Shown piece after piece: positions 17,448 to 28,241 of a DNA stretch of 64,000 nt. The stretch spans positions 4,909,001 through 4,973,000 of the forward strand of contig NZ_CP076668.1 in NCBI RefSeq assembly GCF_018968705.1, written 5' to 3'. Position numbers and translations under genes: made by a program. The notes under the pieces were generated by a model that was not told the origin of the DNA, did not search any database, and worked only from the letters and a program-made list of their open reading frames with translations. Position 1 is the first letter of the stretch. Each line of letters begins with the position of its first letter. Origin of the DNA: Pseudomonas lijiangensis (GTDB lineage Bacteria > Pseudomonadota > Gammaproteobacteria > Pseudomonadales > Pseudomonadaceae).

Positions 17448-18347
17448 TTACTTTGCGGCCACAAGTGCAGGCGGGTCATTCTTTTTCAGCGCAAAGAGCA
17501 GACCGGCCATGATGCACAGCGCTCCAATGGTGCCAACAACCCCCAGTGACTCACCAAACAGGACAAATGCAAAGAGTGTGGCGAAAAGCGGGTCGCTGGT
17601 TTCAATGATCTGCACTTTGCTCGCCTCCCCTTCATCCACGGCCTTGGTCGTGCAATAGAAGCCGCCAATAGTGGGTAGTAATATCAAGGCTGCGATAGCC
17701 AGAAGAGCCATACCACCAGGAATGGCAAAACCCTCTTTCAGTAAAGGCACCAGCAGATACAGGCTGCCAAAACCAAAAAGCCAGGCCAGTTGCGGCAATC
17801 CACTGCCAATGTTCATCAGCTTGGAACTGAATATGAACAAGGCATACCCCAGCCCGCCCAGCAAGGCCAAGGTGATGCCGAGGTAGCTACCGCTGATATC
17901 GCCTTCATAGCTCAAAATCAGGTAGACACCCGCCAGGATGGTTCCAAAAGCGACGATCTTGTTCAGACCGATTCGCTCACCCAGGAACAGCGCAGACAGG
18001 ATGATGGTCATACCGCCCGCGGCATAAAGCAGAAAAGCCACCAGCGGTATGGAAGCCTCTTCAAAAGCCCAGGTTTCAAAAAAGTAGAGGCAGAATATTC
18101 CCAGAAAGGCGAGCAAGGCGAATTGCGGCCACTTGCTGGCCAGCGCCAGAGTTTCACGCCTGCGCTTCTGATTGACGACACAGTAGAGGGCAATGACGAG
18201 GAAAGCACCGAAGCACTTCCAGAATGCGATCTGATTGGAGGTCGCCCCGTGTGCGAAGCCCATCCGGGTGAACACACCGATAGTGCCATTCAGAATCGCG
18301 GCAATCAGTGCAAAAAATTCGGGACGTTTGAGTAAGCTGGTGCTCAT
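17448..18347 (-). CDS. EamA-family drug/metabolite transporter
   Basis: The 299-residue inner-membrane protein has about ten hydrophobic segments in two homologous halves (for example FALIAAILNGTIGVFTRMG near the N-terminus and YLGITLALLGGLGYALFIFS in the middle). This is the layout of EamA (DUF6) exporters in the DMT superfamily. The helices are joined by short charged loops and the tail ends in KKNDPPALVAAK. It is a single gene downstream of the tRNA operon on the same strand, with the tRNA terminator between. The substrate is unknown. Confidence 0.88.
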   Translation of the reverse strand: MSTSLLKRPEFFALIAAILNGTIGVFTRMGFAHGATSNQIAFWKCFGAFLVIALYCVVNQKRRRETLALASKWPQFALLAFLGIFCLYFFETWAFEEASIPLVAFLLYAAGGMTIILSALFLGERIGLNKIVAFGTILAGVYLILSYEGDISGSYLGITLALLGGLGYALFIFSSKLMNIGSGLPQLAWLFGFGSLYLLVPLLKEGFAIPGGMALLAIAALILLPTIGGFYCTTKAVDEGEASKVQIIETSDPLFATLFAFVLFGESLGVVGTIGALCIMAGLLFALKKNDPPALVAAK

Positions 18348-18437
18348 GAATATTCCTTACCTGGAAATGGAGTAGCCGCGTATTCAGTGAGAACGACGGC
18401 AATGCTTCCTTGCTTCATGCGATGACTTTTATCACGC

Positions 18438-18484
18438 GCAAAAGAAAAATGCCCGGTCTTAGCGTTCAAGCTAAAGCCAGGCAT
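18438..18484 (-). terminator. Terminator of the tRNA operon
   Basis: Read on the minus strand, ATGCCTGGC...GACCGGGCAT folds into an imperfect stem with an inner TAGC/GCTA pair (18449-18484), followed by TTTTTCTTTT. It lies about 50 bases beyond the last tRNA. Confidence 0.75.
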
Positions 18485-18534
18485 CTTTCAGTTAGCATCA
18501 GGAGCATGATTGAAACCTGCTTCTGCGCTGAATA

Positions 18535-18611
18535 TGGTCGGGGTAAGGGGATTCGAACTCCTGACATCCTGCTCCCAAAGCAGGCGCGCTACCGGACTGC
18601 GCTATACCCCG
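18535..18611 (-). tRNA. tRNA-Pro (TGG), copy 2 in transcription order
   Basis: The minus strand reads CGGGGTATAGCGCAG... to ...TACCCCGACCA, 77 nt with encoded CCA. The anticodon loop is TTTGGGA, giving TGG. The sequence is identical to the copy at 18788-18864. Confidence 0.96.
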
Positions 18612-18706
18612 TTGAAATCAAGACACCTCAACAAGCTGCCTTCGATCTGATACAACTGGCATCAGATCTGTAAGATTCGGCTTCAAAGATACTTTGGAGC
18701 CAAAAA

Positions 18707-18782
18707 TGGTGGGTCGTGTAGGATTCGAACCTACGACCAATTGGTTAAAAGCCAACTGCTCTACCAACTGAGCTAACGACCC
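18707..18782 (-). tRNA. tRNA-Lys (TTT)
   Basis: The minus strand reads GGGTCGTTAGCTCAG... to ...ACGACCCACCA, 76 nt with encoded CCA. The anticodon loop CTTTTAA gives TTT. It sits between the two identical tRNA-Pro genes. Confidence 0.96.
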
Positions 18783-18787
18783 AAATA

Positions 18788-18864
18788 TGGTCGGGGTAAG
18801 GGGATTCGAACTCCTGACATCCTGCTCCCAAAGCAGGCGCGCTACCGGACTGCGCTATACCCCG
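18788..18864 (-). tRNA. tRNA-Pro (TGG), copy 1
   Basis: It is a 77-nt cloverleaf with encoded CCA and anticodon TGG, identical to 18535-18611. It lies only 5 bases upstream of tRNA-Lys. Confidence 0.96.
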
Positions 18865-18893
18865 ACTGAAACTGCATTGAACCTTGTGAAATC

Positions 18894-18969
<76 letters not shown>

Positions 18970-19089
18970 ACTTTGGATTTCAGATTCAACTTACTGCATT
19001 GAATCAACTCGCTGTTAACTCGTTAATTCAACCTCTTTGACCTTGATCGCCTCGTTTGCAACGTTGCGTTCACGTCTCTGAGGCGCGCT

Positions 19090-19117
19090 ATTCTACATTT
19101 TCAAAAACACCTGTCAA
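19090..19117 (-). promoter_or_regulatory. Promoter of the tRNA operon
   Basis: On the minus strand TTGACA (19117-19112), 16 bases, then TAGAAT (19095-19090), followed by a GC-rich discriminator (AGCGCGCC). The GC-rich discriminator is typical of stringently controlled stable-RNA promoters. It is about 115 bases upstream of tRNA-Asn. Confidence 0.8.
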
Positions 19118-19212
19118 CCCTCTAAATTGCTTTTAAGACAATGATTTGCGATTTTTTTTCAGATCCCCTGCACACCACCCGCAAACCCGATTTTCTGCCC
19201 CGCCAGCCAGCA

Positions 19213-19246
19213 CGATAAAAAAGGGCCCTCACCTGGAGAGCCCTTG
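19213..19246 (-). terminator. Terminator after clpB
   Basis: On the minus strand AAGGGC-T-CTC, loop CAGGT, GAG-G-GCCCTT, followed by a run of Ts. It lies about 25 bases after the clpB stop. Confidence 0.85.
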
Positions 19247-19269
19247 CGTTCAGCTATATATAGAAGCGA

Positions 19270-21834
<2,565 letters not shown>

Positions 21835-21903
21835 TAGTCACCTTCCTTCAGAGCAGGCCGGAGCAATGAACACACCTATAACGAAAACCTGCTGGATAGT
21901 CAG

Positions 21904-21933
21904 TTAGATGCGGACGATTCTGCGGGTTTCAAG
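21904..21933 (-). promoter_or_regulatory. Sigma-32 (RpoH) promoter of clpB
   Basis: On the minus strand CTTGAAA (21933-21927), 13 bases, then CCGCATCTAA (21913-21904). The consensus is CTTGAAA-N11-16-CCCATNT. The position, about 70 bases before the clpB ATG, fits a heat-shock promoter. Confidence 0.8.
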
Positions 21934-21980
21934 TTTGACTTGATTGATGCATGTCAGCCTGACGCTCAAGCGGACTGCAA

Positions 21981-22709
21981 TCAGGCTTGATCGATCCAGA
22001 TCAGCGAGGCGAAACGGCCAGTGATGGCGCTGCGGCGGTAGGAAAAGAAACGCGCGTCAGTGAAGGTATCCAGCCCGCCACCATGGACTGATAAAACACC
22101 ATAGGCGGCAAGGCGCAAACGCGCAAGGGCGTAGATATCGGCCATGAAACGCCCGGCGTTGACGCTTGGGATAAAGGCATCGGCCGTTTGCGGATGGGTC
22201 GCCATGAAGGTTTCACGGACTTCCGGGCCGACCTCGAAAGAAGGCTGCCCGATGGCCGGGCCGAGCCAGACCATGATGTCGTCGGGGGCAACACGCAAAC
22301 TGTCGGCCGTTGCCTCGAGTACACCTGCCGCAAGCCCCCGCCAGCCGGCATGAGCCGCGGCGACACGAGTTCCCTCGCGATTGCAGAACAACGCAGGAAG
22401 GCAATCGGCGGTCATGATGGTGCAGGCAATGCCCGGCGTGTCGGTCCAGCTTGCGTCGGCTTCGGCCACCGAAGCAGGATCGGCATGCGCCACAGCGACG
22501 CCGTGCACCTGACGCAACCAGGCAGGCTGCACCTTCAGTTGCGACGACAGGTATTGGCGGTTGCTGACGACCGCTTGCGGGTTGTCACCCACGTGATCGC
22601 CCAGGTTGAAGCTGTCGAACGGCGCCTGGCTGGCCCCGCCCGAGCGGGTGGTGATGCAGGATCTGACGTGCGCAGGCGCAGGCCAGTCTGGAATCAGCCA
22701 GTCACTCAC
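21981..22709 (-). CDS. pgeF: Peptidoglycan editing factor / YfiH-family multicopper-like enzyme
   Basis: The 242-residue protein belongs to the YfiH (DUF152) family. E. coli PgeF corrects peptidoglycan precursors wrongly carrying L-Ser; other members act on purine nucleosides. Conserved features are NLGDHVGDNP near residue 37, the metal-binding Cys in MTADCLPALF, HAGWRGLAAGVLEAT, and the C-terminal ARFFSYRRSAITGRFASLIW. Its start overlaps the rluD stop by 4 bases (22706-22709), the usual rluD-yfiH coupling, with clpB downstream. Confidence 0.92.
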   Translation of the reverse strand: MSDWLIPDWPAPAHVRSCITTRSGGASQAPFDSFNLGDHVGDNPQAVVSNRQYLSSQLKVQPAWLRQVHGVAVAHADPASVAEADASWTDTPGIACTIMTADCLPALFCNREGTRVAAAHAGWRGLAAGVLEATADSLRVAPDDIMVWLGPAIGQPSFEVGPEVRETFMATHPQTADAFIPSVNAGRFMADIYALARLRLAAYGVLSVHGGGLDTFTDARFFSYRRSAITGRFASLIWIDQA

Positions 22710-23668
22710 CCGACAAACGCCTCACGGTCCTGCTTGAGCAGCGACAGCAGCCAGACGAAATCGTCAGGCAGCGGCGACTCCCAGCTCATGCGCTGACCTG
22801 TTACCGGGTGATCCAGCTCGAGGAAACGGGCATGCAGTGCCTGGCGCGGGAACGTCTTCAGCGACTCGACCATGGTCTGGCTGGCCGCTGGCGGGATACG
22901 GAAGCGACCGCCATAGGCAGGATCGCCCACCAACGGGTAGTTGATGTGCGCCATGTGTACGCGGATCTGGTGAGTACGACCGGTTTCCAGCTTGACCCGC
23001 ACATGAGTGTGGGAGCGGAAGCGCTCAAGTACACGGTAATGGCTCACCGCCTGCTTGCCGCCTTCCATCACTGCCATGCGCTGACGCTGCTGGCCGTGAC
23101 GCCCGATCGGCGCATCGATCTTGCCGCCAGCGGTGACGACACCGATGACAATGCATTCATAGATGCGGCTGACACTGCGGCTTTGCAGCTGCGTCACCAG
23201 TTGGGTCTGGGCCTGGAGCGTCTTGGCGACCACCATCAGGCCTGTGGTGTCCTTGTCCAGACGATGCACGATGCCAGCACGCGGCACGTTGATGATGTCG
23301 GGAACATGATGCAGCAAGGCATTGAGCAAGGTGCCGTCGGCATGACCCGCGGCAGGATGCACCACGAGGCCGGCAGGTTTGTTGATCACCAGGATCTGGT
23401 CGTCTTCGTAGACGATATCCAGCTCGATATCCTGGGCAACCCACTCGCCCTGAGCTTCCTGCTCGGCGATCAGTTGCAGGACAGAGCCACCGTGAACGAT
23501 GTCACGCGGGCGCAGGACAGCGCCGTCCACAGTCAGACGGCCGTCCTTGATCCAGGCGGAAAGGCGCGAGCGCGAGTGCTCTGCGAATAATTGTGCGGCG
23601 ACTTGATCGAGGCGTTGACCGCCCAATTCGGACGGCACCTCTGCGCGAAGTTCTATATTTTCGGACAT
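22706..23668 (-). CDS. rluD: 23S rRNA pseudouridine synthase D
   Basis: The 320-residue enzyme makes the pseudouridines in helix 69 of 23S rRNA (1911, 1915 and 1917 in E. coli numbering). An S4 RNA-binding domain covers residues 15-70 (GGQRLDQVAAQLF). The catalytic motif GIVHRLDKDTTGLMVVAKT places the active Asp at residue 138. RTHQIRVHMAHINYPLVGDP is conserved further on. It starts at the ATG at 23668 and is divergent from bamD, with a 149-base spacer. It is translationally coupled to pgeF. Confidence 0.96.
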   Translation of the reverse strand: MSENIELRAEVPSELGGQRLDQVAAQLFAEHSRSRLSAWIKDGRLTVDGAVLRPRDIVHGGSVLQLIAEQEAQGEWVAQDIELDIVYEDDQILVINKPAGLVVHPAAGHADGTLLNALLHHVPDIINVPRAGIVHRLDKDTTGLMVVAKTLQAQTQLVTQLQSRSVSRIYECIVIGVVTAGGKIDAPIGRHGQQRQRMAVMEGGKQAVSHYRVLERFRSHTHVRVKLETGRTHQIRVHMAHINYPLVGDPAYGGRFRIPPAASQTMVESLKTFPRQALHARFLELDHPVTGQRMSWESPLPDDFVWLLSLLKQDREAFVG

Positions 23669-23735
23669 GGCCAGACTAGAAGGCGGCTAGCCTTTGGTTT
23701 CGGCAGCGCGCTTGTGGTTAAATACGGCGTCTTTT

Positions 23736-23756
23736 GCCCCGCGGGTCTTGCGGGGC
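23736..23756. other. GC-rich hairpin in the bamD leader
   Basis: GCCCCGC, loop GGGTCTT, GCGGGGC: a perfect 7-bp stem about 60 bases before the bamD ATG. No T-run follows on either strand, so it is not an obvious terminator. It may stabilise or control the bamD leader. Confidence 0.4.
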
Positions 23757-23817
23757 GCTCATCATAACAGGACGGCCCCGCCCAAGACAGCAGGCCGTTA
23801 TAGGGACGCAAGCCGCC

Positions 23818-24840
23818 ATGCAAGTGAAACACCTGCTGCTGATCGCCATCCTCGCACTGACTGCGGCCTGTTCGTCGAAGGAAGTCATCGACGAGAACCT
23901 CAGTGAAGTGGAGCTGTACCAGCAGGCGCAGGCCGACCTGGACAACAACAGCTACAACAGCGCCACCGAAAAACTCAAGGCGCTGGAGTCACGCTATCCG
24001 TTCGGTCGCTATGCCGATCAGGCACAACTCGAACTGATCTACTCGAACTACAAGAACAGTGAGCCCGAAGCAGCCAAATCCGCTGCCGAGCGCTTCATTC
24101 GCCTGCACCCGCAGCACCCCAACGTCGATTACGCGTACTACATGAAGGGCCTGACCTCCTTCGACCAGGACGTCGGCCTGCTGGCGCGCTTCCTGCCGCT
24201 GGACCAGACCAAGCGTGACCCGGGCGCTGCACGCGACTCGTTCAACGAGTTCGCCCAACTGACCAGCCGCTACCCGAACAGCCGCTATTCGCCTGACGCC
24301 AAGCAGCGCATGATCTACCTGCGCAACCTGCTGGCGGCCTACGAAATTCACGTAGCCGACTACTACCTGACCCGTCAGGCTTATGTCGCCGCCGCCAACC
24401 GTGGCCGTTACGTGGTGGAAAACTTCCAGGAGACGCCTTCGGTCGGCGACGGTCTGGCAGTGATGGTCGAGTCCTATCAGCGCCTGCACCTCGACGAGCT
24501 GGCAGCCACCAGCCTCGAAGTCCTGAAGACCAACTACCCGAACCACCCGCAACTGGCTGACGGCCAGTTCACGCCTCGTCAGGCCGAAGCCGACAACCGT
24601 TCGTGGCTGTCGAAAGCGACGCTGGGCCTGATCAACGGCAGCGCCCCGCTGCCACCGGGCGAAACCCGCGCCAACCAGGACATCCAGAAGCAGTATCAGG
24701 ATGCCAAGGACGCCATCCCGAAAGAACTGCTGCCGGAAAACCAGGCAGAGCTGGATGAGCAGGCCAGGGAAGCAGAAGAAGCGAAAGGCACCAAAAGCCG
24801 CTCCTGGTTCAGCTACATGACATTCGGCATGTTCGACTGA
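23818..24840 (+). CDS. bamD: Outer membrane protein assembly factor BamD (lipoprotein)
   Basis: The 340-residue outer-membrane lipoprotein is an essential part of the BAM complex that inserts beta-barrel proteins. The ATG at 23818 gives a proper lipoprotein signal [18 protein letters not shown] with lipobox LTAAC and lipidated Cys18; the longer upstream reading would destroy it. TPR-like repeats follow ([39 protein letters not shown] segments). The family is about 245 residues in E. coli; the extra 90-residue charged tail (to [15 protein letters not shown]) is as in Pseudomonas ComL/BamD. A terminator follows. Confidence 0.95.
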   Translation: MQVKHLLLIAILALTAACSSKEVIDENLSEVELYQQAQADLDNNSYNSATEKLKALESRYPFGRYADQAQLELIYSNYKNSEPEAAKSAAERFIRLHPQHPNVDYAYYMKGLTSFDQDVGLLARFLPLDQTKRDPGAARDSFNEFAQLTSRYPNSRYSPDAKQRMIYLRNLLAAYEIHVADYYLTRQAYVAAANRGRYVVENFQETPSVGDGLAVMVESYQRLHLDELAATSLEVLKTNYPNHPQLADGQFTPRQAEADNRSWLSKATLGLINGSAPLPPGETRANQDIQKQYQDAKDAIPKELLPENQAELDEQAREAEEAKGTKSRSWFSYMTFGMFD

Positions 24841-24858
24841 AACCGGTGATGACAACGA

Positions 24859-24882
24859 AGAGGCCTGCGGGCCTCTTTTTTG
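24859..24882 (+). terminator. Terminator after bamD
   Basis: AGAGGCC, loop TGCG, GGCCTCT, followed by TTTTT. It lies 19 bases after the stop. Confidence 0.92.
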
Positions 24883-24896
24883 TGGGGATCACACTT

Positions 24897-25001
24897 GTGG
24901 GAGCGGATCGGGCGGCGCTCCGCTTATCCGCGATGACATCATTGAAGGCGATGGATTTTCTTTGGATGTACCGGAGTCTTCGCGAATAAATTCGCTCCCA
25001 C
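24897..25001. repeat. REP doublet (REPIN-like), copy 2
   Basis: GTGGGAGCGGATCGGGCGGC begins the left arm (24897-24932) and the right arm ends ATTCGCTCCCAC at 25001. The core tttggatgtaccgg and the right arm match the doublet at 17341-17425. The gap 24883-25076 holds nothing else recognisable. Confidence 0.8.
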
Positions 25002-25076
25002 TTCGCGCCTGTACCCTGTCCGCCCGCCTGCTCCTTGGCTACACTGCGAACTCTTCAATCATTAAGCTTGGTAGTC

Positions 25077-25316
25077 ATGATTCGCATAATTATGTGGGTC
25101 GCGTTGATCGCGGCAGCGGTGTGGTTCGTCAAGCGCCTGCTCAACCCACCTGATCCGAAAAAACGTGCAGAGCCGCCAGAAGCGGTGGCGTCGCCCATGG
25201 TGCGTTGCGCCCATTGTGGCGTTCATCTTCCTCGTGATCGTGCATTGAGCCTGGAACAACAATGGTATTGCAGCGAAGCGCACAGGCTAGAAGGCCCCGC
25301 GACTCGTGACCGCTGA
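25077..25316 (+). CDS. Membrane-anchored zinc-ribbon protein, PP0621 family
   Basis: The 79-residue protein has one N-terminal membrane helix (MIRIIMWVALIAAAVWFVK) and a C-terminal metal site RCAHCG...WYCSEAH, arranged as a small zinc ribbon. I chose the ATG at 25077 because it begins directly with the helix. The end overlaps the GTG start of pilS by 11 bases, so it is likely co-transcribed with pilSR. This matches the PP0621 family as I recall it. The function is unknown; coupling to the pilus sensor suggests, but does not prove, a related role. Confidence 0.8.
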   Translation: MIRIIMWVALIAAAVWFVKRLLNPPDPKKRAEPPEAVASPMVRCAHCGVHLPRDRALSLEQQWYCSEAHRLEGPATRDR

Positions 25317-26898
25317 GACGCTTTCACTCGGCAGCCCACAAGCGCAACGGATCCTGCGGCTGTATCACCTGTATCGACTGACCATCGGCATTGTGCTGGT
25401 GCTGTTGATCTCCAGCGACCTGGACACCGAACTGCTGCAACTGGCCAACCTGAACCTGTTTCGGGCTGGCTGCTGGCTGTATCTGGTGTTCAACATTCTG
25501 GTTGTGGTGCTGCTTGAGCGTCCCCGCCATAAAGTCCAACTCTTCAGCCTGGCAGTGACCGATGCGGTGATGCTGTCAGGACTGTTCTATGCAGCGGGCG
25601 GCACCTCAAGTGGCATCGGTAACCTGCTGATTGCCTCGGTCGCCATCAGCAATGTTCTGCTGCGAGGCCGCCTCGGGCTGTTGATTGCCGCTGTCTCTGC
25701 CATCGGCATCATTTACCTGACGTTCTACATCAGCTTCATCAGCCCGGTTGCCTCCAATGACTATGTGCAGGCCAGCACGCTGGGGGCTCTGTGCTTTGCC
25801 GCTGCCCTGCTGGTACAGGCACTGACCGCCCGCATGCAAGTGAGCGAAGTGCTGGCCGAACAGCGTGCCGCCGATGTCGACCAGCTCGAAGAGCTCAATG
25901 GCCTGATCCTGCAACGCATGCGCACCGGCATTCTGGTGCTCGACTCGCGCCGTCAGGTGCTGCTGGCCAATCAGGGCGCCTTGAGCCTGCTGGGCCATGA
26001 GCAACTGGTCGGTCAGGTCATCGATCAATACTCGCCACAACTGGTGGATCGCCTGCGGCAATGGCTGATCAACCCCATCATGGCACCGCGCAGCATATCG
26101 ACCTCAGCCATCGGCCCGATCCTGCAACCGAGCTTTGCCGCACTCAACCGCGGCGACCAGCGCCAGACGCTGATCTTTCTGGAAGACCTCTCGCAGGTTG
26201 CCCATCAGGCCCAGCAACTGAAGCTTGCAGCACTGGGTCGCCTGACAGCCGGAATCGCCCATGAGATCCGCAACCCGCTGGGCGCTGTCAGCCATGCGGC
26301 GCAACTGCTCAATGAATCGGAAGAGCTGTCAGCACCGGACCGGCGACTCGGGCAGATCATTCATGATCAGTCGCGACGCATCAATGTGGTGATCGAGAAC
26401 GTCCTGCAATTGTCGAGGCGCCGCGAAACCGAGCCCGAACTGCTGGACCTGAAAACCTGGCTGGAGAACTTCGTTGCAGGCTTTCGCAGCTCGGCACCAG
26501 CCAACCAGAATGTGCATACCGAGATCGGCCAGGGCATGCTCACCACGCGCATGGACCCGGAGCAATTGAACCAAGTGCTGAGCAACCTGCTGCAGAACGG
26601 GCTACGGTACAGCGGTAAACACCATGAAATGGCGCAGGTCTGGCTGAGGCTGTTCCACAACCAGGAAAACGACCTGCCCACCCTGGAAGTGCTCGATAAC
26701 GGGCCAGGCGTATCCGAACAGCATCTGGCCAAACTCTTCGAGCCGTTTTTCACCACAGAAAGCAAAGGTACCGGCCTTGGCCTCTACCTTTCCCGGGAAC
26801 TGTGCGAAAGCAACCAGGCGCATCTGGATTACACCCTTCGCCCCGAAGGCGGTAGCTGCATGCGCATCACTTTCGCTCACCCGTTCAAGTTGAGCTGA
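25306..26898 (+). CDS. pilS: Sensor histidine kinase PilS
   Basis: The 530-residue inner-membrane kinase controls type IV pilus genes through PilR. Six hydrophobic segments fill residues 15-175, then a PAS-like region (VLDSRRQVLLANQGALSLLG), the dimerisation domain with phospho-His319 in GIAHEIRNPLGAVSHAAQLL, and the ATPase domain with LSNLLQNGLRYS, DNGPGV and GTGLGLYLSRELCE. It begins at a GTG inside the preceding gene and lies 2 bases from pilR. In P. aeruginosa PilS senses pilin in the membrane; the same role is inferred here. Confidence 0.95.
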   Translation: MTAETLSLGSPQAQRILRLYHLYRLTIGIVLVLLISSDLDTELLQLANLNLFRAGCWLYLVFNILVVVLLERPRHKVQLFSLAVTDAVMLSGLFYAAGGTSSGIGNLLIASVAISNVLLRGRLGLLIAAVSAIGIIYLTFYISFISPVASNDYVQASTLGALCFAAALLVQALTARMQVSEVLAEQRAADVDQLEELNGLILQRMRTGILVLDSRRQVLLANQGALSLLGHEQLVGQVIDQYSPQLVDRLRQWLINPIMAPRSISTSAIGPILQPSFAALNRGDQRQTLIFLEDLSQVAHQAQQLKLAALGRLTAGIAHEIRNPLGAVSHAAQLLNESEELSAPDRRLGQIIHDQSRRINVVIENVLQLSRRRETEPELLDLKTWLENFVAGFRSSAPANQNVHTEIGQGMLTTRMDPEQLNQVLSNLLQNGLRYSGKHHEMAQVWLRLFHNQENDLPTLEVLDNGPGVSEQHLAKLFEPFFTTESKGTGLGLYLSRELCESNQAHLDYTLRPEGGSCMRITFAHPFKLS

Positions 26899-26900
26899 GC

Positions 26901-28241
26901 ATGACCCAACGGCAAAAGATCCTGATAGTCGATGATGAGCCGGACATTCGTGAACTCCTGGAGATCACCCTCGGCCGCATGAAACTCGACACCCGCAGCG
27001 CCCGCAATGTGACCGAGGCCCGCGAGTGGCTGGCTCGCGAGCCATTCGACATGTGCCTGACCGACATGCGCCTGCCTGACGGTAATGGCCTGGAGCTGGT
27101 GCAGCATATTCAGCAGGCTTACCCACAGACGCCCGTGGCGATGATCACCGCCCATGGCAGCCTGGATATGGCCATTCATGCACTCAAGGCCGGTGCCTTC
27201 GACTTCCTGACCAAGCCGGTGGACCTGAGCAGGCTGCGTGAACTGGTCAGCAGCGCCCTGCGCCTGCAACCCGGCGCCCCGGCAGAACGCAGCATCGACA
27301 GTCGTCTGCTGGGTAACTCCCCACCGATGCGTGCCCTGCGCAAGCAAATCGACAAACTGGCGCGCAGCCAGGCGCCGATCTATATCAGTGGCGAATCGGG
27401 TAGCGGCAAGGAACTGGTCGCCCGGCTGATTCATGAACAAGGACCGCGTAACGACAAACCTTTCGTGCCGGTCAACTGCGGGGCGATTCCTTCGGAATTG
27501 ATGGAAAGCGAATTCTTCGGCCATCGCAAAGGCAGCTTTACCGGCGCCCATGAAGACAAGCCAGGCCTGTTTCAGGCCGCCAATAACGGCACGCTGTTTC
27601 TGGATGAAGTCGCTGACTTGCCGCTGGCCATGCAGGTAAAACTGCTGCGGGCCATCCAGGAGAAATCCATACGCAGCGTCGGCGGTCAGCAGGAGCAGGT
27701 CGTGGATGTGCGAATTCTATGTGCCACCCACAAGGATCTGAACGCCGAAGTCGCTGCCGGCCGCTTCCGGCAGGATTTGTATTACCGCCTGAACGTTATC
27801 GAGCTGCGGGTACCGCCGCTGCGTGAGCGGCGCGAAGATATCGATCAACTGGTAAGCAGTGTCCTGCAACGTCTGGCCGCCAACTGCGGCCAGGCCTCGG
27901 CACGCCTGCACCCTCAGGCGCTGGAAACCCTGAAAAGCTACCGCTTCCCCGGCAACGTTCGCGAACTGGAAAACATGCTGGAGCGTGCTTACACCCTTTG
28001 CGAAAACGATGAAATCCACGCCTCGGACCTTCGCCTTGCCGAGTCCGGCACCCCCCAGGAACACGACGGCCACAATCTGGCCGATATCGATAATCTGGAG
28101 GATTACCTGGAAAGCATCGAGCGCAAACTGATCCTGCAAGCTCTGGAGGAAACCCGCTGGAACCGGACCGCAGCAGCGCAACGCCTGAGCCTGTCATTCA
28201 GATCGATGCGTTACCGGTTGAAGAAGCTGGGGTTGGATTAG
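26901..28241 (+). CDS. pilR: Sigma-54-dependent response regulator PilR
   Basis: The 446-residue NtrC-type activator switches on RpoN-dependent pilin transcription. The receiver domain has the acidic pocket VDDEPD and phospho-Asp55 (LTDMRLPDGNG). The AAA+ domain has Walker A GESGSGKELVARLIHE, the sigma-54 contact loop GSFTGAHEDKPG (a Ser variant of GAFTGA) and Walker B GTLFLDEVADLP. The Fis-type helix-turn-helix is at the C-terminus (NRTAAAQRLSLSFRSMRYRL). It forms an operon with pilS. Its stop overlaps the convergent thiO stop by 4 bases. Confidence 0.96.
   Translation: MTQRQKILIVDDEPDIRELLEITLGRMKLDTRSARNVTEAREWLAREPFDMCLTDMRLPDGNGLELVQHIQQAYPQTPVAMITAHGSLDMAIHALKAGAFDFLTKPVDLSRLRELVSSALRLQPGAPAERSIDSRLLGNSPPMRALRKQIDKLARSQAPIYISGESGSGKELVARLIHEQGPRNDKPFVPVNCGAIPSELMESEFFGHRKGSFTGAHEDKPGLFQAANNGTLFLDEVADLPLAMQVKLLRAIQEKSIRSVGGQQEQVVDVRILCATHKDLNAEVAAGRFRQDLYYRLNVIELRVPPLRERREDIDQLVSSVLQRLAANCGQASARLHPQALETLKSYRFPGNVRELENMLERAYTLCENDEIHASDLRLAESGTPQEHDGHNLADIDNLEDYLESIERKLILQALEETRWNRTAAAQRLSLSFRSMRYRLKKLGLD

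Noticed and set aside
23734..23817. Upstream start for bamD
   Set aside because: It would add 28 residues before the lipoprotein signal and lose the lipobox context; the ATG at 23818 is right.
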